From assembly GCA_024345305.1 (NCBI GenBank), contig BRON01000016.1, positions 744,001-808,000 of the forward strand: a DNA stretch of 64,000 nucleotides, in the 5' to 3' direction. This document shows, in pieces, positions 11,806 to 24,124 of the stretch. The translations under genes were made by a program, and so were the position numbers. Position 1 is the first letter of the stretch; each line of letters starts with the position of its first letter. This stretch comes from Mrakia gelida (Eukaryota; Basidiomycota; Tremellomycetes; Cystofilobasidiales; Mrakiaceae). The notes under the pieces are model-generated. The model was not told the origin of the DNA and did no database searches. It saw only the letters and a program-made list of their open reading frames with translations.

Positions 11806-13260
11806 ACTGACAGAAGGGAGAGCCCTAGAGGCAGGAGGGAGGTGGCTTCGACGAAGAGGAGAGGGGGAGAGGAAGGGAAGGGGAGAAGGAGGAGGTTGCT
11901 GGCGTTGGAGGTGAAGGAGGAGGACGAGCAGCCAAGGTTTGGATCGTCTCGGGCGGCCGGCGATCCCAACAGATCTTCACTTTGGGCAGAGAGGAGAGAT
12001 GTTTCGAGAAGATTTTCATCATTCACGAAGAGAACAAAAAAAATGGTCGAGCGCAAACTTTTCTCGCGCGTGCAAGATCGGCTCGTGATGCGCGTTTGAA
12101 CGACGGTCGGGAGAATCGCTGCCTCGTCTAGGTGGGAATAGTCGCGACCAGAACGATCGTAGAGCCCTTTTGTCTGTCAGCTCGAAGGTTCCGACACGCT
12201 TTTCGTACGAATTCTCCGCAGAGATGCGGGAAGGTCGTCGAGCGTGTCGAATCTCGACGCTAGGTCGCGTCGCCCTCCGACACTTCTCCACTCCTTTCTT
12301 CTCCTTTCCATCGGCCGACGTCAGCACGCTGATCACAAGACTGAGATCCAGCCGCATCTAGCTGCACAGAATTGACCAAAGAGGGATAAAAATGAGGCGC
12401 GTCGAGCTCTCGTTTTCGTCCTCGTCCACCCAGCGTGACGTGTCCCATCCACCTAAGCGCCCAGAGATTGGGAGCTGAGGACCTGGGAGAGTATCAAAGA
12501 ACGGAGATCGTCAGTCTCTGTCAGAACCCAGTCTTCTCACGGACCTCTCTGTTTCGAGGAGTCGCGTCGGGAGTCTCGTCTCTCTCCCGTCCTCAGATTG
12601 AGTAATCTTCGATCTCCTGGAGCCAGACGACCCTCAGGAAACTTCGATCTGGGTTCAAGGCGCTGCAAAGAAAAGACAAACGAGTAGACCGATCAGCTGA
12701 GAAAGGGAAACAGAGCAACGAAGCGAAAACGTAGGGGGCGACTCACGCGTCGAGTTCAAGCTCGGATCACGCAGGCGAGGGTCCAAGACTCTTTCGAAGC
12801 TCAAGGTGGGATCTCTCCCAGAGAAGATAGAGGAAGTGAGTGCGGGCGGAAGGAAAGCAGGCGAGGTGAGCTCGACGCGAAAAGTCGGTCTCGACCCCTG
12901 CTTCACGACCGTTTGGCTCGAGAAAAAAAAAGGGAAGATGAAAGCGGCTTCTTAAGGAAGAAAATGATCCTATCGAACTGATGGTTTTCCTGAGCTCGAA
13001 AAAGTTCTCCGCAGCGAGTAACTGGGGGGCGAAGAGCTCAGCTCGCTTTCGAGCTCAACCTTTCTCTCCTTCCTTCCGCCATCTCGACGCTCATCTTGAA
13101 GCCTCTCAAACTACCTCTTCGTACGTAATTCGGAGCTTTCAAGCCGAGGCGTCAATTCCGCCTCGTATGCTGACTTTTCCCCCCTTTGGCTGTGGCTCTA
13201 CAGACTCTCAGAGGCGGCAACCCTCCCTCCTCCTTCCCTCCCTCTCCTCCCTCCTCCCCG
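11806..13260. other. Long divergent intergenic region with a possible spliced noncoding transcript
   Basis: About 1.45 kb between outward-facing start codons (unrecognised gene at 11805 and IF3 at 13261). On the minus strand a clean intron can be read: donor GTGAGT near 12747, branch GCTGAT, acceptor TTTGCAG near 12663. The downstream exon holds a short frame ending at 12593. No ATG lies in the upstream exon, so this may be an untranslated leader or a noncoding RNA. I see nothing else in the stretch. Confidence 0.35.
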
Positions 13261-14518
13261 ATGTCCATTCTTCCCTCCCTCGCTCGAGGCTCAAGCTCTA
13301 CCTCCAGATGCCTCGTTAGGCTCGTCATCAACCCATCTCGCCACCTCCATATCCTCACCTCTTCACGCCCATCTTTCCCATCCTTAACGCCGTCATCCTC
13401 CTCTTCCTCCTCCTTCCTTCGACACTCCTCCTCCCGCCCCGCCGAAGATCCCACCATCGCACCTCCTCGACTCGATGAGCCGGAAGAGGATCAAGAGGAG
13501 GATCCCGACGCTCTCCCTGCTCCCCTCTCCTACGAAGAACTTCAATTCAACGAACTCAAGGGGCTCAGAGGAACGCTCGGACGAGACCCCAAAGGAGACG
13601 AGATCCCTCGCGATCTCGTCGTCCGACCCTTCTTCCCAGACGACCCTCGTCCACGTCCTCCAATTCTCTACTCCTCTCTCCTCCAATCCCCCGAGTTCAA
13701 AGCCCTCCAGCACACCCACACCCCCGTCCTCGTCCGCCTCGCCCTTGGGAAGCCAGACGACCCCAACTCCTACTCCATCGCCCGAATCTTCGACATCCAA
13801 GAACTTGCTCAGAAGGAGCTCGACCAGAGGAACAAGGAGAAGGAGGTCGCTCGAGCCGCCGCGTTGGCAACCAAGCCGGGAGCGTTGGGAACCAACTCGG
13901 GGTTGAGGAACCAGGCTCACTCGAAGGAGTTCCGGGGGACGTGGGTGATGGCGGAGAACGACCTTCGGACTCGAGTGAAGCAGCTGAGGGACCATCTGTT
14001 GAACTCGCAGAAGGTGTCGCTCGAGTTGAAGCCCAAGACCCACGGGAAGAAGGTCAAGGTGTCGGACGAGCAGAAGGCGGAGATCCTGGAGAAGGTGAAC
14101 GAGATGATGAAGGATATCGCTGAGAAGTCGCAGGAGGATAAGACGGTTGGAGAGTCGACTACACTGTGAGTGCATACTGCTTCAGTCTACCTCCCTCCTC
14201 GTCCCTTTCATCGACCGAAGTGGTGAGAAGGGACTACGAGAAACGTCGAGCGAGCGAGCGAGCGCGAAGCTGACTCTCTTTCCCGTTTTCCCTTTCCTTT
14301 TCCTCAGGTTCTTCCAACCCATCAAGTCCGTCCGAGACGCCGTCGTCAAGTCGGAGAAGCTTAAGATCGCGGAGAAGGTCAAGAAGGAATCCGAGGAGAG
14401 GGCTTGGAAGGAGAAGAAGAAGGCAGCAGCAGCGCCTGGGAAGGCGAAGAAGTGGAGACCTGGACAACCTATCCCTACGGCGGATGCTCTTTCTAGCACA
14501 CCGACCCAGAAATATTAA
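13261..14518 (+). CDS. Mitochondrial translation initiation factor IF-3
   Basis: Two exons, 13261..14165 and 14308..14518, 371 aa. The first 70 or so residues are rich in serine, arginine and leucine with almost no acidic residues (LARGSSSTSRCLVRLVINPS), as in a mitochondrial presequence. A bacterial-type IF3 layout follows. The N-terminal part reads DEIPRDLVVRPFFPDDP and a linker helix is rich in lysine, glutamate and alanine. The C-terminal part contains the characteristic EFRGTWVMAENDLRTRVKQL and HLLNSQKVSLELKPKTHGKK. IF3 keeps the small mitoribosomal subunit free of the large one and proofreads initiator tRNA. A lysine-rich extension of about 65 aa follows, coded mostly by exon 2. Family membership is confident; the fungal relative is the AIM23-like factor. 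Confidence 0.85.
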
Positions 14519-14787
14519 CGAGACTTGCTCTCTACATCTCGCTCTCACATTTCTCGAAAGAATCGCCTCGCTGTTGCTTTCTTCTTCGACGCGTCGAGCT
14601 CCGGTCGTCAAGCACTCCCTTCGAAACTGAAGCTCGCAAAACTTGGTGAGCTCGTTGAACCGCCAACTTCCACTCCCTCCCCCTCCTTCCAAACCCTTCG
14701 AAGTGAGCCTACATTTTTCTCACTTCCTAGCCAGGACCATGAACTCACCGCTGACCTCATTGTGGTTTTCTTAGAGCTCTCGATTCG

Positions 14788-17700
14788 ATGGGCAAGCAAC
14801 AGCAAACAAAAAAGAAGCAGGACCGTCGAGAAGCTCGACACAACCCCGTTCGAGTCCCAGACGCTCACTTGGGACAGGGAGCTGGATCAGCCAAGGCTCA
14901 CCCAGCTAAGGAGCAAGCTCTTCTTCCCATCATCGAGAAGGTCAGTCCCTCTTTGGGCTCGAGATTGAGGTGGGAAGGAGTGGGAACGAAGGAGGGAAGG
15001 AGGTGCGAGCTCGAGCTGACTTTCTCTCCCTTCCCTCCTTTCTTGCTCCTGCCTTCCAGCTCTCCGCTCCTGATGCTGCAGACCGAGTCTGGGCCTGTGC
15101 TGCTGTTTCCAACCTTATTCAGAACGATCCTTCGACGAGGAGGTTGCTTCAGGGCAAGAACATCGTCGGAGCACTCATTACGAGGTTGACGGATTCCACG
15201 GAGGATGTCGTCGTTGAGGCTGCTGGAGCTTTGAGGTCAGTTCTCTACACCTTCTTTGCCTTCGATCGACGAACTTCCAGCTGATCTGGACTGGTCTTGG
15301 GTCTTTGTAGGAACCTGTGTATCGACGGAGGTTATGATCTCTGCGCTGAGGTCTACAACAAGGGTGTTCTCTCGCCTTTGACGGTTCTCATCGGACAGGT
15401 GAGCTTCCCTTTCCCTCCTTCCTTCGTTTCGCATCACTGAAGCTGATCTTCTTCCCTCTCCCTCGATGTAGATCTCTGGAACTCTCGATAGGATCTTCTC
15501 TGCTGCTCCCGTCGACGTCAAGAAGGATGTCGAAGAGATCGCGAAGAGGAAGCTCGTGTTCGACCTCGCTGAGAACGTTATCACCATCCTCTGGTGCCTC
15601 AGGTGAGCTTATCCGCTTCCCTCTTTCATCAAAAGCTTTCTTGTACTCATTCGCACTCATTGCTTCCCCAGTGAAACCTCCGAGCGAGCTCTCACCGCCG
15701 TCAACAACCTCACCCTCACTCCTTTCCTTCTCTCGTTCCTCTCGTCGCGACACGGTCTTCCTCTTCGACTCGTCACTTCTGCTGGTGAGTCCCTTCTCAC
15801 CCTCAATTGGATTATGTCCCTCTTCGCTCGCTAAATCTTTCTCTGTCTCTCGTCTCAGCCCACTGCCTCTACGTCCTCACCGATGACAACCCCGCCGCCG
15901 TCACCCACCTTCGTTCGGATGGATCGTGGATCAACACTCTCGTCGACGTTATCCGATTTGGAGGAAAGAACGAGCTCTCGCAGGAGGAGGAGGAGAAGGC
16001 GAAGAAGGGAAAGGGAAAGGCCGAGGGTATGACTGGAGTTGAGGGTTCGGCTGTCGAACAGGAGGAGAAAAGCGACTTGCTGTTGAGGGTTCTGGCTTCT
16101 GGTGAGTTCAGCTTCGCGTTCAGGTCCATCTTTTATCATTCTCGCCAGGTAGATCGGTTGACTAACGAGTGTCTGCTCTCGTCTTCTGCAGGAACCATCC
16201 GACACATCTCTCCTCTCCCTCCTCTCCTCCCCGTCGCGGCTCTCGACCTCGAGAAGACCTTGATCATCCCTCTCCTCGACCAGCTCCTCGATCTCGATCT
16301 CTCGCAGGTTTCGGAGGACGTCTCTAGGCTTTCTGCTGATCTCGTGAGTTTTAATTCTCGTCGACTCCCCTTCCTTCGCGAGCTCTCGAGCTGACTCTTT
16401 CTCGACGCGACGCGACGCGACTTCGTTCTCTCGTCCAGCCCGACGCCGCCACCATCGCTGCTCAGCTCAAGGACCCCAAGTCCGATCACAAGACCGACTC
16501 TGAGCGATCTTTGGAGGCTATCGAGAAGAAGTTGACGACGCTTCAGATCGGTCTCGAGGTGTTGATGGGAATCTGCTCGAAGGTCCCCGAGGACAAGGAC
16601 GAGGATGATGGTGAGTTTCACTTGACTATCAATCTCGCTCGAAGCATCGAGACTGACTCTCTTTCGACTTCCACAGACGAAGAGGACGTTCCTGAAGGAG
16701 CTGATGGAGACGACGACATGATGGAGGACGAAGACGCGGAGATGGACGAGGAGGATCTGATCGCTCAAGGACGAGAGCAGCCCGCCGACATCTCTCTCAT
16801 CGTCGAGTCCGAGGACGCCTCCCTTCCCCTTCCCACAACCCTCATCACCCTCCTCTCGACTCTCAACCTCCCCACTCGTCTCCTCGCCCTCTCCAACCCC
16901 ACTCCTCTGTCCTTCCTCCCCATCTCGACGACCACCCAAACCCCCTCTTCCCTCCCCTCCTCCCACCCTCCAACAACCTCCCTCCTTTCCACCATCCACC
17001 TACGATCCCTCGAGACCCTCAACAACCTTCTCATGTCCATCACCTTCTTCATCCCAGCCTCCACCTCCCCCGAATTCTCCTCCCCAACCTGGACGGCCTT
17101 CTTCGCTCACTCGCGAGAGTCCCTCCAGCCCATCTGGAACGGTCTCTTTGCCGTCGCTGGAGTCGTCGCTCCTGGACCTGAAATCCTGAGCGTGAAGGGC
17201 CAGGAGATGCGAGCTGAGATCCTCGAGGTTTGCCTCGGTGGGCTGATGGGTGTTGCTGGAATCACGAGGGGTGGAGTGAACGTTGGAGACGGTCAGGTCG
17301 AGCAGTTGATTGGAGCTCACAAGGGTTCGTTGAGGGAGAGTTTGAAGGTTAGGGCGCTGGGAACGCTGAGTTCGTTGGCGATGAAGGATGTGGATGTTAC
17401 TGAGCAGACGATTCAGAACAACAAGGTCAGTTTTCTGTCCTCTTCTACTCTCGAGTCGAGCTTCGTTTCGACAAAAAGTCGAACGGAAACTGACGCGTCG
17501 CTTTCTTCGACCCTTCGTTCGTTTCGTTCCACAGCTCATCGGAAACTACCTCCTCAGCATCCTCACTGGACCTTCCCCTTCGCCCGACTCCATGGTCGCC
17601 GCTCTCAACGGAATCTTCGACATCTACGCCGACGAGACCGCCCCTTGGGACGTCGAGGTCTTCAGGAAGGGATCGTTCCTCGAGGGTCTCAAGTCGAGCG

Positions 17701-17917
17701 TGTCCAAAGTTCGCGCGATCGTGAGTCGCCCTCCTCCACCTGTTTCCTCGAGAAGAAAGACAAGAAGAGGAGCTCATCACTGACTTCGTTCTTTCGTTCG
17801 TGATGACCGCAGACTCGTGGAATCGATAAGAGGAAGAACCCTGAGCTTCGAGCTCGAGCGGACGAGGCGTACGAGAACCTGGCGGCTTTCATCAAGTACA
17901 GGAGGAGCGTCGTCTAG
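14788..17917 (+). CDS. SYO1: Symportin 1 / HEATR3-like importer of ribosomal proteins L5 and L11
   Basis: Eleven exons (14788..14940, 15060..15235, 15311..15398, 15472..15602, 15672..15784, 15859..16101, 16192..16343, 16439..16610, 16677..17425, 17535..17720, 17813..17917) sum to 755 aa with every phase consistent. The N terminus is MGKQQQTKKKQDRREARHNP, a basic tract like the nuclear-import signal of Syo1. Armadillo/HEAT repeats follow: RVWACAAVSNLIQNDPSTRR, VVVEAAGALRNLCIDGGYDL, AHCLYVLTDDNP. A very acidic loop (about residues 390-425, with DDDMMEDEDAEMDEEDL) lies mid-protein, matching the acidic loop that binds Rpl11 in Syo1. The protein co-imports Rpl5 and Rpl11 for 5S RNP assembly. It lies 270 bases downstream of IF3 on the same strand. 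Intron 9 contains GACGCGTC at 17492. Confidence 0.9.
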
Positions 17918-18686
17918 ATCTCCGTACGCCTTTCTTTCGTTGCGGTTTGATCTGATGATACCTATGGAGATAGATCTGCTCGAACGAGAAAGAGAGGGAA
18001 AATAACGAAAGCGAAATGAAAAAAAGAGGAATGAAAGTCGACGCGACTGGCTCGAGAAGAACGACCAAAAGACGAGAATCGAGACGAAGGGGAACTAGAT
18101 CACTGAGGAGGTATACTACGAGGGTTCAAAAGAGGAACTAGGGTTGAAAGCGAGGCTGGAACTAACGAAGTAACAGCCACCGTCCCTCCTAGACGCGTCT
18201 CACCTCTCGTCTCGTCTCGCCTTCCCCTCTCCGTCCCCCATCCCACCCAGACCCCTCCAGTCACAACGAGCACCAGCCGGCAAACCTCCTCCAAGTGTGC
18301 TTCCTCCACGAGTCCCAACCGACGAAGTTCCACCTGATTCCAGCGACGACGACGTAGATTCCGAAACGAAGACGACGACAACGATGTCGAGGACGACCGA
18401 CGAGGGAGGGAGGGAGTGCGTCGAGCTTCGTTCGATTGGGTAGAGGTCTGAAGTGGGCTGAGGGTGGAGGCGTGAAGGAAGAGTGGGAGAAGGGGGTGGA
18501 GGGGGGGGTTGGTGGTGGGTTGGGAAGAGGTTGAGAGGAGGAGGGAGACGCGCGCGCCGACGACGTGTTTGAGGAGTGGGAGAGTCGGCGGGGTAGGTTG
18601 AGTTTCTGGATGGAGGGAGATGGGGTGAGTCGACGGGGAAGAGGTAAAGGGGTCGGGTGAAGTGGTTCGAGCGACCCAGAGATGTC
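17918..18686. other. Intergenic region between convergent genes
   Basis: 770 bases between the stops of SYO1 and the coiled-coil/F-box-like gene. One GACGCGTC is at 18192. Long open frames here are antisense-type low complexity, and I support none of them. Confidence 0.55.
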
Positions 18687-20205
18687 CTACTGCTTGGCCT
18701 CCTCCTCCAACCGATCAGTTCCCTCCTCGTCTTCCGGCTCCGGCTCCTCCTCGTACATGTGCTCGATCTCGAAGTTCTGTGGCAAGAAGTCTTGATCCTT
18801 GGTTTGGTGGTAGAACCGATCGCCGATGGATTTGGTCCGGAAGACGACGCCCGAGGAGGTAACGTAGGGTTGGAAGAGCATTCGATCTCGTTTGGCGAAC
18901 TGGTCCTCGAGCTCGTTCCACCCGAACAATGGGTTCTCCTTCTCCGACGCGAAGGAGCTGAGGTCCCAGAAGATGCTGATATCCTTCCAGACAACGCCTT
19001 GTCGTTCTCCCAAGCCGAAGAGGAAGCAAAAGCCGTCGGTAGGGTTGTTCGTCCCCTCGGCGCCGTCGGTGCAGATGATGTCCACGTCGCGAAAGACGAT
19101 CCTACGAAGGCGAGACCAGCGTGCGATACTGATTGCAGTCCAGTTTGAGAGTTGGTACGTGGGATCCCATAGGTCCAGGGAATCCGCGACCTCGAAGTCC
19201 AACTGCTCGGGGTCGAAGCAGCCCAGAACCGTTCCCAGGTCGAAGATCGCGAGGTCCAGGTCTTCGTCGTCCTCCACGATGGGGGAAGAATCCATGACGA
19301 TGGTCAGGAACTCGAGTTGGAGCACTGTCCCTCCTTGTTGAGTCCAAAGTTTGATAGGCGCGGTGGGGAAGTCCTCGAGAGAAGACGAGGTGAGGGAGAG
19401 GGAGGTGAGGTTGCTGAGGGAGAGGATGGGTGCGAGGCGAGAGAGTTCTCTGGGAATCTGAGTAGTTCGAGGAATACGAACAGACCAGGAAGAGGTTCAG
19501 AACGTCAGTTCAAACCAACCGGATTCAGAAACTAGAAGGAAAACGAGAAAAAAAGGAGAGGCGACACACCCTTGGAACGAAGAACAATCGGAGGGTCTCG
19601 ATTTCCATAATCTCGACCTCTCTATACATCTGGAGAGCGAAGATCTGAAGGCAAGCGAAGCTGGCTGCTGAGGTCCTTGCTACAAGGTCCAACCCTCCTG
19701 ATTCAATGATGAGTTCGAAGATCTCGAGAGGGAAAGAGCGAAGGAGAGGGGTGGTGATTTGGGTAGAGGGAGGTCCGGGCTCGTTCTCGGACGACGTAGA
19801 ACCCGAGTTTCCGAGCTGAGAGATAGTGAGAGAAGGTGAATAAGGGTCAGATCCCGTCCCTGCTCATCGGAACGACATGGGCTTGGAAGAAGGAAGCTCG
19901 ACGGAATGGACGAGAAAGAAGCAAAACGACGAGCTCAGACTTACCTTTTCCCATCTCCAGACCTCTCCCTCTCCCAAAGGCTGCACAGACTTCAGCGACT
20001 CCACCACGACCTCCCTGACCAGCTCCTCGCGACCCTGCTTGATCCATATCCCATCCTGATGGTGACCTCGTTCGACTCGAAGCGCTCGAAGGGTTTCGAC
20101 GGCGACGTGCTTGAACGTGTCCCTCTCGACGACGAGAGACCCGTTCGTTCGTTCGAGCTGGAGGACTCGCTGCTGGAGGTCCTCGAGGGTCGGGGGAGGG
20201 TCCAT
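18687..20205 (-). CDS. Coiled-coil plus F-box-like protein, copy A
   Basis: Three exons, 19945..20205, 19570..19815 and 18687..19457, 425 aa. Exon 1 is an N-terminal coiled coil (LEDLQQRVLQLERTNGSLVV) followed by a conserved DGIWI motif and an acidic helix, ending in WRWEK. Exon 2 carries SFPLEIFELIIESGG and SAASFACLQIFALQMYREVE, an F-box-like two-helix layout. Exon 3 is a strand/helix domain resembling degenerate leucine-rich repeats, with the block KRDRMLFQPYVTSSGVVF near the end and an acidic tail. Copies B (43415) and C (62428) share the same two intron positions at the ends of the coiled coil and of the F-box-like exon. The role is unknown; Skp1 binding is inferred from the F-box-like segment alone. 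The gene is divergent from MGR2. Confidence 0.8.
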
Positions 20206-20393
20206 ATTGACGAGGAAGAAATTCAGCGAAAGAGAAGATGGCGGTTTGAGTTCTTTGCCGAGCTCACCCTCTCCGTCCTCCCTCCTCCTTCTTTTTCGAC
20301 CTGACCTCCTCCCTCCTCCTTCCTTCTCCTCTCACCCTCACCCACCTTCTTACCCACTTTTCCCACCCCGACCCCCTTCTCTTCCCTCTCAGC

Positions 20394-21250
20394 ATGCCTC
20401 CTCCTCCAGTAGCCATGGGCGGTCAGCCCTCGATGTTCGATAAATGTGAGCTCAATCTATCCCTCGTCGAATTGGAAGAAGGAGCTGACCTCCTTCTCTC
20501 CTTCCCCTTCTCCGCTTCCTTCAGTCAAGATGGGAGCCATCATGGGGGTCAGTTCTTCACCCACCAAAGCCCATATAGGCCTCTCCTCTTACTGACGAGC
20601 TTGCTTTGTGATCTCTCAGACTACCGTTGGACTGAGCATGGGATTCATCTTCGGAGGATTCACCGTTTTGAGGTTCGTCCTCGTCCCTCTATTCAACCCC
20701 TTCTCGCCTTCCTAGAACTGACTTGAGCTTTGTCGACGTCTGTCAGGGGTGGAGCTGGACCTAAAGGACCTCTACACACGATGTCCCAGTACATGCTTTC
20801 CTCGGCGGCGACGTTCGGGTTCTTCATGTGAGTTGAGCTTCCGTCCTTTTGTCGAGCTCACCTTCCTTCGTTCCCTTCATCGCCTCGCCTCACCTCGTCG
20901 CTTTCGTAGACTGACTCTCTGTTTTTCTTCTCGCTCTCTCCACCCTCTCCTCCTCGCTGCTCCCTCATCTCTTCTTCCAAACGGATCTCGTCTCGTCTTT
21001 CCCTTCCTCAAACCCATCCTCCCCTCCTCCCTCGCCCTACCTCCCTCCCTCTTCCCTCCCAACTCACTTTCCACCCCCACTCAGGTCCATCGGTTCCGTA
21101 ATCCGATCCGATTCCTCCCCAACCTCCATCTCTCAAGCGCTCCGTGAAGATCGGCTCGTCCGTCTACGAATCGCCTCCAGGTCCGAAGGGAGGGAGTGGT
21201 TGAGGGAGAGGGACGCTCGAGCCGCCGCCGCCGCGAGCTCGTCACTGTAG
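20394..21250 (+). CDS. MGR2: Mitochondrial TIM23-complex subunit Mgr2 (ROMO1 family)
   Basis: Five exons, 20394..20445, 20525..20547 (23 nt), 20618..20672, 20747..20828 and 21085..21250, 125 aa. The order of motifs is that of Mgr2/ROMO1: a proline-rich start, FDKFKMGAIMG, then the first glycine-rich membrane helix TTVGLSMGFIFGGFTVLR, the loop GGAGPKGPLHTMSQYM, and a second helix SSAATFGFFMSIGSVIRSDS. Mgr2 lies in the inner membrane, seals the lateral gate of the TIM23 translocase and couples it to Tim21. The C-terminal extension of about 45 aa after IRSDS is rich in arginine and ends in an alanine run; the conserved family core stops near IRSD. Confidence 0.92.
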
Positions 21251-21943
21251 GGGTGGGTCAGCCTCAGAGCAGGAAAGAAAAACGGGCTTGGGAGGGAGGA
21301 GAGAGTGGGTGATGGGTTGGGAGGGATGGTTGAGGGGAGGGGAGGGAGGCGAGGAGAGCGAGTCGGGTTTTTAATGAATGTTTGACTTCTCTTTCACGGC
21401 CAAAGAGGGACGAGGAGGAAAGTGAGAGGATACGTGGGAAGTCGATGAGGCTGAAGAGCTCGTGAGCGAGGGGCTGGAGAGCACTGGAAGAGCTCAGGAG
21501 AAAGAGTTTACCCAAATCGAACGCGACGACGACAACAACGGCAACGGTTCAACGTCGATGGAACGACTCGTTCCCTCCTCACGCTCCTTCCGCAACAGAG
21601 GTCCAGTCGTTCACACTCAGCCACTCCCGCGATTACAAAGTCTGGGCGAAGATCCACTCGAAGAAGGGTTCTCGACATGCAGCGTTGAGAAAAAGACGCG
21701 TCGCAACCCTCTCCCTCTCCGTCGTCTCTTCGCTTCCCGGTAGGCAAGAAAGGAGAGTAGGTAATCCCAAACCAGCAAAATAAAGATAACGAAAGAGTGT
21801 GTCCATGGTGTAAAACGAAAGTACCAACAAAAGTCCAAAGATCGAAAAGATCGCGTCGCCTCCTCTCCCTCCCGCCCACTGTTCCTCCCTCGCCCATACC
21901 CAACCCAACCCATCACAACTCAGCGCAAGCCCCCCTGACGGGC
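21251..21943. other. Intergenic region between convergent genes
   Basis: About 690 bases holding 3' regions of MGR2 and the cysteine-rich membrane protein. GACGCGTC is present at 21695. I see no supported gene. Confidence 0.55.
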
Positions 21944-24124
21944 TCATTTCGACCCATAATCAGGCCCGTCCCTCGGACTCCTCCCCTCGTCCGAGTAGGG
22001 TTGATTCGGCACGAGGAGGGACTGCCTCGCGACGTCCGGGTGGGTGTTCTTGGGGAGGGAGAGGAGGGAGTCTCTTGTGTGAGAGAGGGAGAAGAGGGAT
22101 TCTCGATAGGCGACCTGGAGCAAGGGGGTTGGGTTGGAAGGGAGGGGTGGGGGTGAGAAGGAAAGGGAGGAGGGAAGGGAAGGTGGGATGGAAGAGGTTG
22201 GGAGAGGGGGTGTGTTAGTGCGTTCGAGGAAACGAGGGCATGGCGGGAAGATAGGTAGAAAACGACGCACCTGCTCAGTGTAGTACTGCTCGAGCTTGAC
22301 CTGGTACTCCTCTCTCGATCGACGATGGATGAAGTACAGGCCGGTGAGGGTTCCGAGGATGACTGAGCCGCGAGAAAAGCGAGCGACCGGGAAAAGGACG
22401 AGAGTCAGCATTCGAGATGAGGCAAGGAAGCGCGGTTGAGGAGCAAGGGGAAGAGGAAGAGGGAAACGAGACTCGAATTCGACTCACCAAGAACGATTCC
22501 GACTCCCACGACGGCATAGACCCAGTTCGGAGGCGAGTCTGCCGAGTCGGTAGACGCAACACAGACTCCGGCGGGTCCGCAGTTGTACGAGATACACCTT
22601 GGGAAGCGGAACGAGATGAAGAAAGGTCAGGACGAGTCGCGACGCGTTCGTCCAAACGAAGAAAGCCGCTGGGCTCACTTCTTATCGGCATCGCACTCGG
22701 CTCCAACGCCTACGGTCGCAATGCACACTCTCGAAGTTCCGTCGCAGTATCCTCCGATCTTACAGCTGGAGACAAACGAGGCGAAGAAGAAGAGACGCGA
22801 GGTCGTCAGCTCAGCCCTTCTCGTTGAGTGAGCGAGCCACAACCGACTCACTTGTCCTTCGACCGGATGTCCGAAACCATCACACCAGCCAGGAAGGTGA
22901 TGTAGTTGACGTTCTCAACGACACAGGTATCCCCAACAGCCACGTCCGAGTAGTAGCATTGCTGGTTGAGGCAGATGGCTCCGTCGACGTTCAGTGACGA
23001 CCGAAGCTCGTCCGCGTTCGATGGGGGTTGGCATTCGTCTGTGAAGGCGATGGAGAGCATGAGAAGTCAGCGAGGTGCTCGAACCGACGAGAGAAGACGG
23101 AAATGGAAGGGAAGGGAGGAGGAACGAACCGTCTCGAGCGAGCTGACACGCCGACCCTACTGGCACCTGATCCTCGCACGCTGCCATGTTGTCTGGGCAG
23201 ACTTGACCTGACGGACACATATCTGGGATGGTGTCGTTGGCTTTACCGTAGCCGAACGGGTACTGGGGGATGGGAGGGAGGGAAGAAAGGGAACGAGTGT
23301 GAGCTCGAACGGTTTTTGTTTGACACGACTGGGAGAGTGGAGTCGACCGGTTGAGGTCGAGGAAGAAAGAGTGACGTGTAGGATGGAGGATAGGGAGGGG
23401 TTCAGACGTGAGAAGGGAGGCGAAGTCGAGGATGAAAGCTCGAGCAACGGAAGGAGGCGAGAGCGAGGGAAGGAGGGAGGAGGACGACGTCGACGTCGCT
23501 TCTTCTTGAGCTCAACCAACTCTCCTCCTCCCCTCAACGAGCGACTCCCCCCAGGCTCAGCCTTCTCCTACCTCTCCCTACACCTCTCTCCACCCTCTCA
23601 GCTCCCCAGAGCTCCCTCCGGGCCCTCTCATCCAAGCTCCTCCTCCCCCGAGGCTTGAACAACGTCCCGACTCGATCCCAACAAACGCCCTTCCAGCCTT
23701 CCCCTTCCTTCGAGCGAGACGAAGAGTCGCACTCACCTCATCCTTCCTACATCCCTTCGTCCTACAGATATAGGTATCCGCCACGCCGTATCCAGGGTAT
23801 TCCGGTCCAGGAGGAGTGCCACAGTAGGTCTGAGCGTCACATCCATCCGTGAAAGCGTGAGTTTGGGGGTTGTAGTACCCAGGCAGGCTGGGGAGCGCAG
23901 AACGAGCAAGTGAACGGGCAACCAGGTCAGTACAGGAGGCTCGAAGGAGTCGGGAGCGTGTGAAGAGCGAGGGAGGGACGAGGAGGCTGGAGAGCTGAAG
24001 GGAAAGGAGGACGAAGGGAGGGAGCTCACTAGCACGTCCCGTTCTCGTTCTGCTTCGCTGCCAGCACTTGACGAGGGAGAGCAGTAAGGAGAGGGAGAAG
24101 GAGGAGAAGGGTGGGGGGTAGCAT
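21944..24124 (-). CDS. Cysteine-rich type I membrane protein (Dickkopf-like cysteine pattern)
   Basis: The model starts at the ATG at 24124 with a signal peptide, MLPPTLLLLLPLLTALP, cleaved near LAAKQ. Eight exons join cleanly. The ectodomain has many paired cysteines: FTDGCDAQTYCGTPPGP, YICRTKGCRKDE, MCPSGQVCPDNMAACEDQVP, AICLNQQCYYSD, CKIGGYCDGTSRVC and KKCISYNCGPAGVCV. One membrane helix follows (WVYAVVGVGIVLVILVLGTL), then a basic stop-transfer HRRSREE and a cytoplasmic tail of about 70 aa ending DGPDYGSK. Basidiomycetes carry such proteins annotated as Dickkopf N-terminal cysteine-rich-like. I infer a cell-surface or secretory-pathway protein; ligand and role are unknown. Confidence 0.8.

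Noticed and set aside
12640..12670. GGTTCAA near 12651 as a tRNA B box
   Set aside because: No matching A box or cloverleaf could be drawn around it; it lies at an exon-like boundary.
13393..14175. 260-residue minus-strand frame opposite mitochondrial IF3
   Set aside because: Complete shadow of the IF3 coding exon, which has strong family motifs on the plus strand.
16401..16420. Triplet GACGC repeat (CGACGCGACGCGACGCGAC) as a microsatellite or CRISPR-like element
   Set aside because: Only three units within a SYO1 intron; too short for a repeat array and probably a local variant of the GACGC motif.
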